A stretch of 64,000 nt of DNA from Lysinibacillus sp. FSL W8-0992 (GCF_038008685.1 NZ_JBBOZQ010000001.1:1240001-1304000), one strand, 5' to 3'. Counted from the first letter of the stretch, positions 18,170-27,313 are shown. Numbers and translations: made by a program. Notes: a model not told the origin generated them from the sequence alone.

Positions 18170-19507
18170 ATGGCTATTATAAAAATTAAGAAAATAAAGG
18201 TACAAAACTTAAGGAATGTACGAAATGGTGAGCTAACATTAGCAGTGGATTTTGCTTCGCTTATGAAAGCGAATGTTGTTGGCGTGTATGGGCAAAACGG
18301 TTCTGGGAAAACGACGATTGTTGATGCATTTAGCTTATTAAAGACGATTATTTCTGGTTGGATTGCTGAAGTGAAATTACCATCACAAGACAAGCGTTTA
18401 ATCATGGCAGGAGAAAACACTGCTACTATTGATTTTGAATTTCTAGTGGACAATCAATTTGGTACATTTTTTGTGAACTACTATGTAACATTGCGTGAGG
18501 ATGAAAAACGGCTATATATTATTGCAGAGCGGCTCACATATAGAGAAGATGAAAAAGGAAAACGATCAAAAGTTTTAGTAAGTGTCACAGATGAGGACGT
18601 TCAAATTCGAAAAAGCTTTTTACGAGATATGAGTGAAAAAATGCGTATAAAAACGCTTGTTATTCAACAACTAGCGCGAAAACAATATATGTCATTTATC
18701 TTCCATAAAGATTTAAAGCCATTGCTACAAGAAAAGCTATCAGAATTAGAAATGCAGTTGCTTCATAATTTAGCGATTGATTTTAATCGAGATTTACATG
18801 TTATCAACAATCAAAATATCGCGCCTTTATTTGAAGAACGCAGTATGCCCTTTAGTATCCATCTTGAAAAAACGCGTGGCTCCATTCCATATGATTTGAA
18901 AGGGCCAGCATTACTGCCTAAAAATGCTTTCAATGTATTATGTGAAGTGATAGAGCAAAGCAATCAAGTATTATCGACTATTATTCCTGGACTCACTATT
19001 AAGATTCATGTCATTACAGAGCAATTATTAGATAATGGTGAAAAGGGAATCCGATTTGAGTTTCTATCGCAACGGGGAGATCGGGAATTGCCATTGCGAA
19101 CAGAATCAGAAGGGATTTTAAAAATTATCTCTGTGCTTAGTGTACTAATAGCTGTTTACAATAATCCAACTGCTTGTGTTGTGATCGATGAATTAGATTC
19201 TGGCGTTTTTGAATATTTGTTAGGCGAGTTGTTAACAGTGATTGATGAGGGCGGAAAAGGGCAACTTATTTTTACGTCCCACAATTTACGTGTGTTAGAG
19301 GTGCTTGCCATTAAAAACTTATGGTTTACAACAACGAATGAGAATTACCGATATATGCAGCTAAAAGGTATTAAAGAGGTCAATAATGCACGAGATGTCT
19401 ATTTACGCGCTATACAGCTAGGTGGACAGGATGAAGAGGTTTATAAAGAAACGAAAACGTTCAAAATTAAACGTGCTTTTAGAAAAGCTGGTGTGCAACA
19501 TGACTAA
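18170..19507 (+). CDS. AAA/ABC-type ATPase of a two-gene cassette (defence-like)
   Basis: 445 residues. It starts like RecF/OLD-family ATPases (IKKIKVQNLRNVRNGEL), with Walker A GQNGSGKTT at residue ~41, an LSGG-like turn (TESEGILKII), Walker B CVVIDELDSG with Asp340/Glu341, and a switch His near 370 in FTSHNL. The insert between Walker A and B is long, as in the AAA_15/AAA_21 group found in abortive-infection and OLD-like systems. It overlaps the TOPRIM-like gene by 8 nt (ATGACTAA), so both are made together. By family and partner, phage defence is a reasonable inference but not shown. Confidence 0.8.
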   Translation: MAIIKIKKIKVQNLRNVRNGELTLAVDFASLMKANVVGVYGQNGSGKTTIVDAFSLLKTIISGWIAEVKLPSQDKRLIMAGENTATIDFEFLVDNQFGTFFVNYYVTLREDEKRLYIIAERLTYREDEKGKRSKVLVSVTDEDVQIRKSFLRDMSEKMRIKTLVIQQLARKQYMSFIFHKDLKPLLQEKLSELEMQLLHNLAIDFNRDLHVINNQNIAPLFEERSMPFSIHLEKTRGSIPYDLKGPALLPKNAFNVLCEVIEQSNQVLSTIIPGLTIKIHVITEQLLDNGEKGIRFEFLSQRGDRELPLRTESEGILKIISVLSVLIAVYNNPTACVVIDELDSGVFEYLLGELLTVIDEGGKGQLIFTSHNLRVLEVLAIKNLWFTTTNENYRYMQLKGIKEVNNARDVYLRAIQLGGQDEEVYKETKTFKIKRAFRKAGVQHD

Positions 19508-20234
19508 AAAAGTGCTTTTAGTGATTGTAGAAGGACAAACAGAGCAAATAATTTTAGAGGATTTTTTAGATGAGCATTTTGCCGATTCGACCATCCGCTT
19601 TGATGTGCAACGTGAGGATATTTTGACGAAATGGGATGCGAAAAAGCGAATCCCCAATATTAAAAATAGTGTCAGCCGAGTCATTCATAATTATCTAGAA
19701 AAGTATAAGTTTTTAGCGAAAGATTTATCGGCAGTCATTCATATTACGGATGCAGATGGTTGTTTTATCGCTCCAGAGTTTGTCAAAATCAATGCAGATA
19801 TCGAACAGAATCTCTATTATACTGAGGACGCCATTTTTGTAAAAACAGAGAGACGTAAAGAGCAAATTGAACAGCGCAATGAAATGAAGGCTAATAACGT
19901 TAAGATTTTGCTTGCAAATGACCATTTTAGTATTGATCGATTAAAAGTACCTTACCAGTTGTTTTATTTTGCTACAAATTTAGAGCACGTATTATGGAAT
20001 GAGCGCAATGAAGTCGCCACGGAAAAAGTGCTAAAAGCAGATGAATTTATGGAAAACTTATCGGGCTCTATTAAAGAGTATCTTTTGGAATTTCTGCATG
20101 TAGATACAGCACTATCTTACCGAGAAAAAATGAAAGAAAGTTGGGCGTACTTAACAAAGGAATGTAATTCTTTGCAACGCAGTACGAATGTGCCATTGTT
20201 ATTTGAAATGATTACGTCCAATGCGCATAAATAA
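19500..20234 (+). CDS. TOPRIM-like partner protein of the ATPase
   Basis: 244 residues from ATG 19500, which sits inside the ATPase stop region (8-nt overlap). The N-terminus VLLVIVEGQTEQIILEDFL gives the conserved Glu (E11) of a TOPRIM/RloB-type fold, and HITDADG gives the Asp-x-Asp pair (D84, D86) expected for metal-dependent nuclease or primase-like activity. The rest is helical and charged. The ATPase-TOPRIM pairing recalls split OLD systems, AbiL (AbiLi/AbiLii) and PARIS (AriA/AriB), but I cannot place it in one family by eye. A strong terminator follows. Confidence 0.75.
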   Translation: MTKKVLLVIVEGQTEQIILEDFLDEHFADSTIRFDVQREDILTKWDAKKRIPNIKNSVSRVIHNYLEKYKFLAKDLSAVIHITDADGCFIAPEFVKINADIEQNLYYTEDAIFVKTERRKEQIEQRNEMKANNVKILLANDHFSIDRLKVPYQLFYFATNLEHVLWNERNEVATEKVLKADEFMENLSGSIKEYLLEFLHVDTALSYREKMKESWAYLTKECNSLQRSTNVPLLFEMITSNAHK

Positions 20235-20240
20235 AATACA

Positions 20241-20271
20241 AAAACCTCTCATTAAAATTGAGAGGTTTTTT
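20241..20271 (+). terminator. Terminator of the ATPase/TOPRIM operon
   Basis: AAAACCTCTCA/TGAGAGGTTTT with an 8-nt loop, then TT. Symmetric tails, strong stem. Confidence 0.88.
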
Positions 20272-20283
20272 CGCCTTTTTTCA

Positions 20284-20550
20284 TCAAACTGCTGTTGATT
20301 TCCGCTACGGGCGGAAAGGGAGCGCCTGGAAAGAAAATCAACGAATAATGTTGGCAAAGAAATTTCCACTTTATGACCATGAAAAGGATAAAAAATGATA
20401 CTACTGCGGCTGATTTCTATTGCGTGGGGGCGATTTCCACGGGCACACGTGAGCTGTTGTCGCAGAAGTCTACATTCATAGCAAAGAAATTGTTTGAGTG
20501 CCTGGCACTTCACGTCAACGGGCGGAAAGGGAGAGCCTGGAACGGAAATT
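20284..20550. repeat. Degenerate repeat region with GAGTGCCTGGCAC tag
   Basis: Two copies of GGGCGGAAAGGGAG followed by a CGCCTGGAA/AGCCTGGAA stretch (about 20309 and 20519) flank a decayed palindrome region (CGATTTCCACGGGCACACGTG around 20430). A perfect GAGTGCCTGGCAC tag lies at 20496-20508. It is a relic of the same or a sister repeat family as at 10593-11192. No gene here. Confidence 0.6.
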
Positions 20551-20691
20551 AACGGCAAAAGTCTTCTGTAATTATTTGTACTAAAAATTGATTGTGCTAC
20601 AGATGTGATTGCTTCAAGGTGACATGTTTTCTTATTTTATATCATAAGCTTTATGGCTATGGTTTCATTACGTAAAAAGGAGGCAAATCGC

Positions 20692-21981
20692 ATTCAAATA
20701 CATGTTGTACGAGCAGGAGAGTCCTTATATGGAATTGCAAATGCGTATGGCACAACGGTTCAAAGTATAGTAGATGCCAATCAAATTCCAGACCCTAATC
20801 GATTAGTTGTTGGCCAAGCACTTGTAATTCCAATCGTCGGTAGCTTTTATTATGTACAGCCTGGGGATAGTTTATGGTCTATAGGGCAACGCTTTGGGAT
20901 TAATTATTTAACACTTGCACAGGTCAATGGCATAAATCCAAACCAGACTTTATCAGTTGGTTTGCGTCTTTATATTCCACCAGCACCGAAAACGAGAGCA
21001 GAAACATTGGCGTATTTAGAGCCAAGAGGGACAGCCGTTAGTGAAGCATTATTAAATTCAGCCCGAGAAGCATCTCCTTATTTAACTTATCTTGCCTTAT
21101 TTAGCTATGAAGCACGGAGAGACGGGACATTGAAGCAACCTCCAAGAAACGGTGTGTCTGAAATTACGAAAGACTCAGGAGCAGCTGTTGCAATGGTTGT
21201 ATCGAATTTGGAGAACTTTCAATTTAGTGGCGACCTTGCAAGAGATATTTTCCAAAGTACGGCAGTGCAAGATTTACTTTTTGACAATATTCTTAAAGAA
21301 GCAAGGCGTTTAGAAAGCATTAAAGATATCCATTTTGACTTTGAAAATTTGCCCCCTGATCAGCGGGAAGCGTATAACAATTTTTTAAGAAGAGCAGTGG
21401 AGCGGTTCCATGCAGAGGGTTATACGGTTTCGACAGCACTTGCCCCAAAAACAAGTGCGAATCAAAAAGGGCCATGGATTGAAGCACATGATTATAAAGC
21501 ACATGGTGAGATTGTGGACTTCGTATTGCTGATGACCTATGAATGGGGCTATTCTGCTGGTCCCCCTATGGCTGTTTCGCCAATTCGCGAAGTTGAGGCC
21601 GTTGTCAAATATGCTGTATCAGAAATACCACCAAGTAAAATATTGCTTGGACAAAACTTATATGGCTATGATTGGACACTGCCGTTTGTACAAGGAGGTC
21701 CATATGCAGAGGCTGTAAGTCCGCAAAGGGCTATTGAGATTGCCAAAAAATATAATGCAGCTATCCAATATGATTGGAATGCACAAGCACCATTCTTTGA
21801 ATATTATGATGAGCAAGGAAGAGCGCATATAGTCTGGTTTGAAGATGCACGGTCGATTCAAGCGAAATTTAATTTAATTAAGCAGTACAAGCTTAGAGGC
21901 ATAGGTTACTGGAAGCTTGGGCTACCGTTCCCGCAAAATTGGTTATTGATAGACTCAAATTTTAATGTGGTGAAGAAATGA
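20692..21981 (+). CDS. sleL: SleL/YaaH spore-cortex glycosidase: two LysM plus GH18
   Basis: Two LysM repeats (~1-45 and ~48-95) are followed by a GH18 domain whose catalytic motif reads IHFDFENL (Glu near residue 217). SleL hydrolyses cortex fragments between N-acetylglucosamine and muramic-delta-lactam during germination. ATT at 20692 is chosen as start: AAGGAGG (20677-20683) stands exactly 8 nt before it, and the resulting 429 residues fit the usual ~430 of SleL/YaaH. The in-frame ATGs at 20653 and 20659 have no Shine-Dalgarno and add 13 residues not typical of the family. A sigma-E-like promoter (ACATGTT, 14 nt, CATAAGCT at 20643) would start transcription near or past 20653. Confidence 0.85.
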   Translation: MQIHVVRAGESLYGIANAYGTTVQSIVDANQIPDPNRLVVGQALVIPIVGSFYYVQPGDSLWSIGQRFGINYLTLAQVNGINPNQTLSVGLRLYIPPAPKTRAETLAYLEPRGTAVSEALLNSAREASPYLTYLALFSYEARRDGTLKQPPRNGVSEITKDSGAAVAMVVSNLENFQFSGDLARDIFQSTAVQDLLFDNILKEARRLESIKDIHFDFENLPPDQREAYNNFLRRAVERFHAEGYTVSTALAPKTSANQKGPWIEAHDYKAHGEIVDFVLLMTYEWGYSAGPPMAVSPIREVEAVVKYAVSEIPPSKILLGQNLYGYDWTLPFVQGGPYAEAVSPQRAIEIAKKYNAAIQYDWNAQAPFFEYYDEQGRAHIVWFEDARSIQAKFNLIKQYKLRGIGYWKLGLPFPQNWLLIDSNFNVVKK

Positions 21982-22104
21982 CATTGATAGGGATAATGGT
22001 ATACCCAATCTATTTTCTTCTTATTGGAAATAATCTGTAAATACTATTTCCTATTTTGGGAATATAATATATAATTAGGTAAATTGTATTTTAGGAGGGA
22101 TATT

Positions 22105-24327
22105 TTGGGTAAATTTAAAAAATTGGGGATTATTCTAACGTCTACTGCATTTTCTGTCGGAGTACTTTCTCCAATGGCACAAGCTTCTGCTAATGTTAAG
22201 GATTCTCCAGAGAGAATAGAGATTCAAGTAGCCTTAACAGAAACAAAGGTAACAAAAAGTACACTTATAAAAAAATTCCGTGAGCTTTTCCCAGAAAAGT
22301 TCAATTTTTTAACAGATAATGATTTTTATACGGGGCGTGGACATTACTATAACGATGATAAAACAATCCGTTATGATTTGAGTTTCCAAAAAACAGTAAA
22401 TGGTAAAGATGTGTATGGTAGTATTACTTTTATGGGTGATGATTTAGAGCTTGAAAGCTTCTATTACCAGCCAGCTAATGTGGCAGATGCGCTATATCCT
22501 GCTAAATATTCGAAGGATGACGCACAAAAAATTGCACAGGATTTCTTAAAGAAATTCCCGAATACAGCAAACTATAAATTACAAGAAAATGATTTTGATT
22601 ATGGATTTAATTACACTCGCCCATTATCAGAGCCAATTACTTATTCATTCTCATATGCACCGACACATAACGGTGTAACGCTTAGCAACCACACAATTTC
22701 TATTGGTGTACTTGCTAATGGAGAAGTTGTACAAGTATATCGCAATTCAAATGTATCTAAAAAGGCAACGTTCGATGGTGTAGAACAGAAAAAGAGCGAA
22801 GCAGATGTTCTAGCACAAGTTCGTGATAACTTTGCTGTAGAGTTACGTTATTATTTAGACTATAACTATCCATCTGATAAGCGTGAAGTGAAGCTAGTGT
22901 ATATGCCAACATCAAGCTTCTATGGTGTACATGCATTAACAGGACAATGGCAAACAGCAAATGGCTTCGTGGCACAAGCACCAAGAGTAAAAGGTGTTGA
23001 AAAGCTATCTTCAGAACAACTTAATCCGAGAAAACCTGGTATGACGGTTGAAGAAGTAGAGGAATTTGCAAAATCCTTCTTAAAAGTGGACCCTGATAAG
23101 GCAAAGCTACAAATTGATATGGTTGATGAAAGAGAAAATGAAAATGGTGAAACACTTTACTCTGTAAATTACATGTACATGTATGAGAATGGTGGTTCTG
23201 GTGCTTCATTTGAAATTAATAAGGCAACTGGTGAAATTACACAATACTATGACATCAGTAGAGATTTCATGCTGACAGATAAAAAAGCAGAAAAGATTAC
23301 GAAAGATGCTGCGTTGGCGAAGGCTATTGACTACTTAAAAGAGTGGGCTCCGTCCTATATCCATAACTATGCAAAACCGTTAGATGATTATGGATATGAT
23401 AATTATAGCAACCAATATGGCTTCTCATTCCCGCGTATTGTAAACGGAATTCCTGTTGTTGGTGATGAAATTTATGTGAGCGTCGGTACAGACGGTTCAT
23501 TACGTGGATTAAACATTAATCAACAAAAAATTGATAACTGGCCATCTGTAAGTAAGGTAGTCTCAGCTGATAAGGCAAAGGAAACATTTAGCGATGCGTT
23601 AAAGCTGAAGTTACAGTACACTAAACAGGATAAAGAAGATAGCAATCATTATGATTTAGTGTATGCACCTTCATATGAGGGCAGCATATATAATCAAATT
23701 GATGCACTAACAGGCAAATGGGTAAGTAGTGCCGATGATTCAAATAATAAACCGCAAATTTCTCACCCAACAGCTGCAGAGGAATTAAACTACTTGTTAG
23801 CACAAAATGTGTTGGAAGTGAAAGATCCAGCAAGCTTTAATGCTGATACAGCTATAACGAAGGGTGAAGCGTTAAAAATTATTCTTAAATCATTGACATA
23901 TGGCTACTATGGATATGGAAATGAAGAAGAAACATATCAATCGTTTAATAATATTGATCCTAAACATCCGTTATATGCAATAGTTGAACAAGCAGTAAGA
24001 ATGGGCGTTTTACAACCAGAAGATGAATTTGCTGTCGATGCGACATTGACTCGTCAAGAGCTTGCAGAATGGTTTATTCGTGTACTACGTTTAGAAAGTG
24101 CTGCAAAGCATAACGACATTTACAAGTTAAACTTCGCTGATGCAGGTTCTATTGATCCAGCATATGCAGGTTACGTAGCATTAGCGAGTGCAATGGGCTT
24201 AATCGATGCACAACAAAACAACTTTAATGCAACTGAAAAAGTAAGTTATGCAGATTTAGCTGTTTCAACACTTCGCTTAGCTCGTGCCATTCATGAAAAT
24301 AATACTGGTCGCAATTACTTCTATTAA
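22105..24327 (+). CDS. Surface protein with YcdB/PepSY-like repeats and C-terminal SLH domains
   Basis: About 740 residues from TTG 22105, which follows TAGGAGG (22092-22098) by 6 nt. Signal peptide ends AQA/S. The body (~60-570) has repeated units with the pattern of YcdB/YcdC (PepSY-like) domains: acidic ends such as KKAEKITKDAALAKAIDYL followed by beta-rich TGEITQYYDIS. The last ~170 residues form three diverged SLH repeats, so it is anchored to the wall polymer. The family's role is unclear; PepSY-type domains may modulate peptidases. Single gene with its own terminator. Confidence 0.82.
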   Translation: MGKFKKLGIILTSTAFSVGVLSPMAQASANVKDSPERIEIQVALTETKVTKSTLIKKFRELFPEKFNFLTDNDFYTGRGHYYNDDKTIRYDLSFQKTVNGKDVYGSITFMGDDLELESFYYQPANVADALYPAKYSKDDAQKIAQDFLKKFPNTANYKLQENDFDYGFNYTRPLSEPITYSFSYAPTHNGVTLSNHTISIGVLANGEVVQVYRNSNVSKKATFDGVEQKKSEADVLAQVRDNFAVELRYYLDYNYPSDKREVKLVYMPTSSFYGVHALTGQWQTANGFVAQAPRVKGVEKLSSEQLNPRKPGMTVEEVEEFAKSFLKVDPDKAKLQIDMVDERENENGETLYSVNYMYMYENGGSGASFEINKATGEITQYYDISRDFMLTDKKAEKITKDAALAKAIDYLKEWAPSYIHNYAKPLDDYGYDNYSNQYGFSFPRIVNGIPVVGDEIYVSVGTDGSLRGLNINQQKIDNWPSVSKVVSADKAKETFSDALKLKLQYTKQDKEDSNHYDLVYAPSYEGSIYNQIDALTGKWVSSADDSNNKPQISHPTAAEELNYLLAQNVLEVKDPASFNADTAITKGEALKIILKSLTYGYYGYGNEEETYQSFNNIDPKHPLYAIVEQAVRMGVLQPEDEFAVDATLTRQELAEWFIRVLRLESAAKHNDIYKLNFADAGSIDPAYAGYVALASAMGLIDAQQNNFNATEKVSYADLAVSTLRLARAIHENNTGRNYFY

Positions 24328-24373
24328 TATGAATTGATTGACGGTTTTCCATCTAAATAGATGAGAAAAAGGG

Positions 24374-24403
24374 TATCTCCTAATTTAAGGAGATATCTTT
24401 TTT
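24374..24403 (+). terminator. Terminator after the YcdB/SLH gene
   Basis: TATCTCC/GGAGATA, 8-nt loop, then CTTTTTT. Confidence 0.85.
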
Positions 24404-24455
24404 CGTTTATTTCATGATTTTTTAGGGAAGAATACTAACAGAAAAGGAGTGGAAC

Positions 24456-24926
24456 ATGATGCGTAATTATAAAATGTTATTAGTATTCTCAGTAGCAGCT
24501 GGATTACTTTATGGCTGTAATAAGGATGAGGTAAAGGATGTACCTACGAATGCTCCAACAGAGCAAAACACTAATCAACAGGCTGGTGAAAATGTAACGG
24601 ATCAAGTGCCCTTTAACTTTATAGAATTTTCATTGGACGTTGATTATTCAGCAACAGAATCATATGAGGTTGAATATGAAAATAAGAAGAACGGTATAGA
24701 GGCTAAATTGGAAGATGACCGCAATAATGAAAAAATTCAAGGCGATGAGGCTTATACGAAGTTAGAACCATTATTTAAGCAACTAACTTTCGATTCTACA
24801 ACATCGAATGATGAAGTAATTGACCAAGTCATTAAAGTGTTTAATATTACAGATGACTATCAATCGATTGAGGTAGAAGTAGAGTTTGCTGATGGAACAG
24901 AAAAAGAATTTAAACGATTGAAATAA
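24456..24926 (+). CDS. YusW-like lipoprotein
   Basis: 156 residues. ATG preceded by AAAGGAG. Lipobox LLYGC with Cys21 marks a lipoprotein anchored outside the membrane. After a Thr/Asn-rich linker, the ~100-residue domain (FNFIEFSLDVDY to EFADGTEKEFKRL) matches the YusW family by pattern. Function unknown for the family. Own terminator; no operon partner. Confidence 0.75.
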   Translation: MMRNYKMLLVFSVAAGLLYGCNKDEVKDVPTNAPTEQNTNQQAGENVTDQVPFNFIEFSLDVDYSATESYEVEYENKKNGIEAKLEDDRNNEKIQGDEAYTKLEPLFKQLTFDSTTSNDEVIDQVIKVFNITDDYQSIEVEVEFADGTEKEFKRLK

Positions 24927-24930
24927 TAGA

Positions 24931-24965
24931 AGCTCCCTATACACTAATTTGTATAGGGGCTTTTT
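24931..24965 (+). terminator. Terminator after the YusW-like gene
   Basis: AGCTCCCTATAC/GTATAGGGGCT stem, 8-nt loop, TTTT tail. Confidence 0.88.
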
Positions 24966-25016
24966 AGCTTTTGAAAAGGATTTTTTATTTAATAATATTA
25001 ATTTAAATAAAAATGA

Positions 25017-25045
25017 TTGCTGTTAGGGAATATCTGTGATATTAT
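25017..25045 (+). promoter_or_regulatory. Promoter of mhqR
   Basis: TTGCTG (25017-25022), 17-nt spacer, TATTAT (25040-25045). The MhqR-type operator begins at the very next base. Confidence 0.65.
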
Positions 25046-25063
25046 TATCTCGAATTAAAGATA
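25046..25063 (+). promoter_or_regulatory. MhqR-type operator 1 (autoregulatory)
   Basis: TATCTCGAATTAAAGATA matches the perfect palindrome found before the dioxygenase gene at 16 of 18 positions. It abuts the -10, so binding should block the regulator's own promoter. Confidence 0.75.
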
Positions 25064-25097
25064 TTCAATTTCGAGGTAAATAGAAAGAGGGCATCTT

Positions 25098-25532
25098 ATG
25101 AAGGAAGAAAATCGGTGTTTAAAAGCTTTTACGATTATGTTCCGTGCTTATCAATCAATTCAGGATGCGACAAAAAAAGATTTGCTTCAATATGATTTAA
25201 ACCAGACTGAATTTGGGGTATTGGATTTTTTGTACCACCACGGCGAGCAGCCAATTCAAGTAATTGGTAAGAAAATTTTAATTGCAAGTAGTAGTATTAC
25301 GTACGTTATTGATAAGCTGGAGCAAAAAGGTTTTGTTTGTCGACGTGCTTGTCCTAAAGATCGTCGTGTTACCTATGCATTGTTAACAGATGAGGGACAG
25401 GTCTTAATGGATAGAATTTTTCCACTCCATGAACAAAAGATCAATGAAATTTTTGAAGTATTAGACCAACAGGAGTTGGAAACAATGAATGTAGCTTTGA
25501 AAAAGGTCGGTCTTAATGCCATTAATAAATAA
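25098..25532 (+). CDS. mhqR: MarR-family repressor, MhqR-like
   Basis: 144 residues, close to the 145 of Bacillus MhqR, with a winged helix (IQVIGKKILIASSSITYVIDKLEQKG recognition region, CPKDRRVTYALLTDEG wing). MhqR represses genes for quinone and hydroquinone detoxification and is released by 2-methylhydroquinone or catechol. The assignment rests on the operators either side of the gene, which match the published MhqR box, and on the genes that follow, which are the usual targets. Start ATG has AGAGGGC upstream. Confidence 0.82.
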   Translation: MKEENRCLKAFTIMFRAYQSIQDATKKDLLQYDLNQTEFGVLDFLYHHGEQPIQVIGKKILIASSSITYVIDKLEQKGFVCRRACPKDRRVTYALLTDEGQVLMDRIFPLHEQKINEIFEVLDQQELETMNVALKKVGLNAINK

Positions 25533-25548
25533 AATTTTTTTAAACATA

Positions 25549-25566
25549 TATCTCGAATTCGAGATA
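25549..25566 (+). promoter_or_regulatory. MhqR-type operator 2, perfect palindrome
   Basis: TATCTCGAATTCGAGATA is an 18-bp perfect inverted repeat and equals the known MhqR consensus (tATCTcgaAtTCgAGATa). It sits just before the ribosome binding site of the dioxygenase gene. Confidence 0.88.
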
Positions 25567-25583
25567 AATAGGAGGAACTTAAT

Positions 25584-26567
25584 ATGAATCATTTAAAAGG
25601 AATTCACCATGTAACTGCTATTACAAGTAGCGCAGAAGAAAATTATAAATTTTTCACGTATGTACTAGGCATGCGTTTAGTTAAAAAAACAGTAAATCAG
25701 GACGATATTCAAACATATCACTTATTTTTTGCAGATGACAAGGGTAGTGCTGGAACAGATATGACATTCTTTGACTTCCCAAACATACCAAAAGGTGTAC
25801 ATGGGACAAACGAAATTTCTAAAACATCATTCCGAGTGCCAACAGATGCAGCATTAGCATACTGGGTAAAACGATTTGAGCGCTTAAATGTCAAACATAC
25901 AGGCATAAAAGAACAATTCGGCAAGCAAACATTATCATTTGTTGATTTTGACGATCAGCAGTATCAACTAATTTCTGATGAAAACAACAAAGGAGTTGCT
26001 ACAGGTACACCTTGGCAAGATGGTCCTATCCCACTAGAATACGCTATTACAGGATTAGGTCCAATATTTGTGCGTGTTGCGAATTTTGACTATTTCAAAG
26101 AAATGCTAGAAAAAGTAATGCTCTTCACAGAAATTACAGCTGAAGGAGACTTCCACTTATTTGAGGTCGGAGAGGGAGGCAACGGTGCACAAATTGTTGT
26201 GGAATATAACACAATCCTGCCAGCAGCTCGTCAAGGTTTTGGTACTGTGCATCACGCAGCATTTCGCGTAGCAGATCGTGCTGTTTTAAATGAGTGGACA
26301 GAACGATTAGAAGGCTTTGGTTTCAATACATCTGGTTATGTTAACCGTCACTTCTTTGAATCGCTATATGCACGTGTAGCACCACAAATCTTATTTGAAT
26401 GGGCGACAGACGGCCCTGGTTTTATGGGTGATGAGCCCTATGAAACATTGGGGGAAAAACTATCATTACCGCCTTTCTTAGAGCCTAAACGTGCACAAAT
26501 TGAAGGGCTTGTTCGTCCAATTGATACTGTAAGAAGTACGGTTTCATTTGAAAAAGAATATGAGTAA
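25584..26567 (+). CDS. VOC-family ring-cleaving dioxygenase, MhqA/MhqO-like
   Basis: 327 residues made of two paired glyoxalase/VOC modules. Probable metal ligands are His in GIHHVTAI (residue ~8), His in TVHHAAFR (~220) and Glu in LFEWATDGPG. The Bacillus homologues MhqA, MhqE and MhqO are thiol-dependent dioxygenases that open hydroquinone rings. AGGAGG precedes ATG. First target gene behind operator 2, followed at ~65-nt gaps by the nitroreductase and flavin reductase. Which of the three homologues it corresponds to is not decidable here. Confidence 0.85.
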   Translation: MNHLKGIHHVTAITSSAEENYKFFTYVLGMRLVKKTVNQDDIQTYHLFFADDKGSAGTDMTFFDFPNIPKGVHGTNEISKTSFRVPTDAALAYWVKRFERLNVKHTGIKEQFGKQTLSFVDFDDQQYQLISDENNKGVATGTPWQDGPIPLEYAITGLGPIFVRVANFDYFKEMLEKVMLFTEITAEGDFHLFEVGEGGNGAQIVVEYNTILPAARQGFGTVHHAAFRVADRAVLNEWTERLEGFGFNTSGYVNRHFFESLYARVAPQILFEWATDGPGFMGDEPYETLGEKLSLPPFLEPKRAQIEGLVRPIDTVRSTVSFEKEYE

Positions 26568-26632
26568 GGTGTCATTTATTCTTAAGGAACACAATTTTAC
26601 TAAAGCATAATGGATGATTGGAGTACGTCAAC

Positions 26633-27250
26633 ATGGAATTTACAAAGTTAATTGATAAACGTCGATCGGCAAATAATTTTATAGACGGTGTTGTAATGAC
26701 GGAGGAGGATATCCGACCGATTTTAGAGGACGTCAAGCTTGCACCTTCAGCATTCAACTTGCAACATACAGAATATATCGTTGTGTTAGATCAAGAATTG
26801 AAAGAGAGAGTTCGCGAGGCTGCATATGGACAATATAAAGTACATTCAGCTTCCGGAGTTATTTTAGTACTAGGCGATAAGGAAGCATACAAGCAAACGG
26901 CTCACATTAGTCAAGGGATGGTTGATCTAGGCATTATTACAAACTATGAACTTGAAGGACTCATTGATGATAATGCGAAGTTTTACGAAGAACGTGGTGA
27001 GGAGTTTATGAAGGAAGACGCGATTCGTAACGCATCACTTTCAGCTATGCTCTTTATGTTAGCAGCAAAAAATCGAGGCTGGGATACATGTCCGATGATT
27101 GGTTTTGATCAACAGCAAATGCGCGCATTATTCAATGTACCAGCAACACATGAGATTGTCTTGATGATGACAATTGGCAAGGAAAAGGAAAGTAGTCACC
27201 GCTTACGTGGGTATCGTAAACCAGTTGAAGAATTTGCAACCTATTATTAG
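26633..27250 (+). CDS. Nitroreductase-family protein, MhqN-like
   Basis: 205 residues, near the 206 of Bacillus MhqN. Starts KLIDKRRSANNF, the FMN-phosphate binding pattern of this family, and continues LAPSAFNLQHTEYIVV (conserved P-S-x-x-x-Q). Ends in a GYRKPVEEF-type tail. Predicted FMN-dependent NAD(P)H oxidoreductase acting on nitro or quinone compounds. ATG 26633 is used rather than TTG 26618, because TTGGAGT (26618-26624) serves as ribosome binding site. Confidence 0.85.
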   Translation: MEFTKLIDKRRSANNFIDGVVMTEEDIRPILEDVKLAPSAFNLQHTEYIVVLDQELKERVREAAYGQYKVHSASGVILVLGDKEAYKQTAHISQGMVDLGIITNYELEGLIDDNAKFYEERGEEFMKEDAIRNASLSAMLFMLAAKNRGWDTCPMIGFDQQQMRALFNVPATHEIVLMMTIGKEKESSHRLRGYRKPVEEFATYY

Positions 27251-27313
27251 GGCGGTATAAAATAAAATAGCTTAACAAATATTAATGGCAGTAACCATTT
27301 AGGAGGAAACAAC

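Noticed and set aside
20199-20558. Minus-strand frame over the terminator and repeat relic
   Set aside because: It runs through a strong terminator and decayed repeats, with no ribosome site or recognisable domain.
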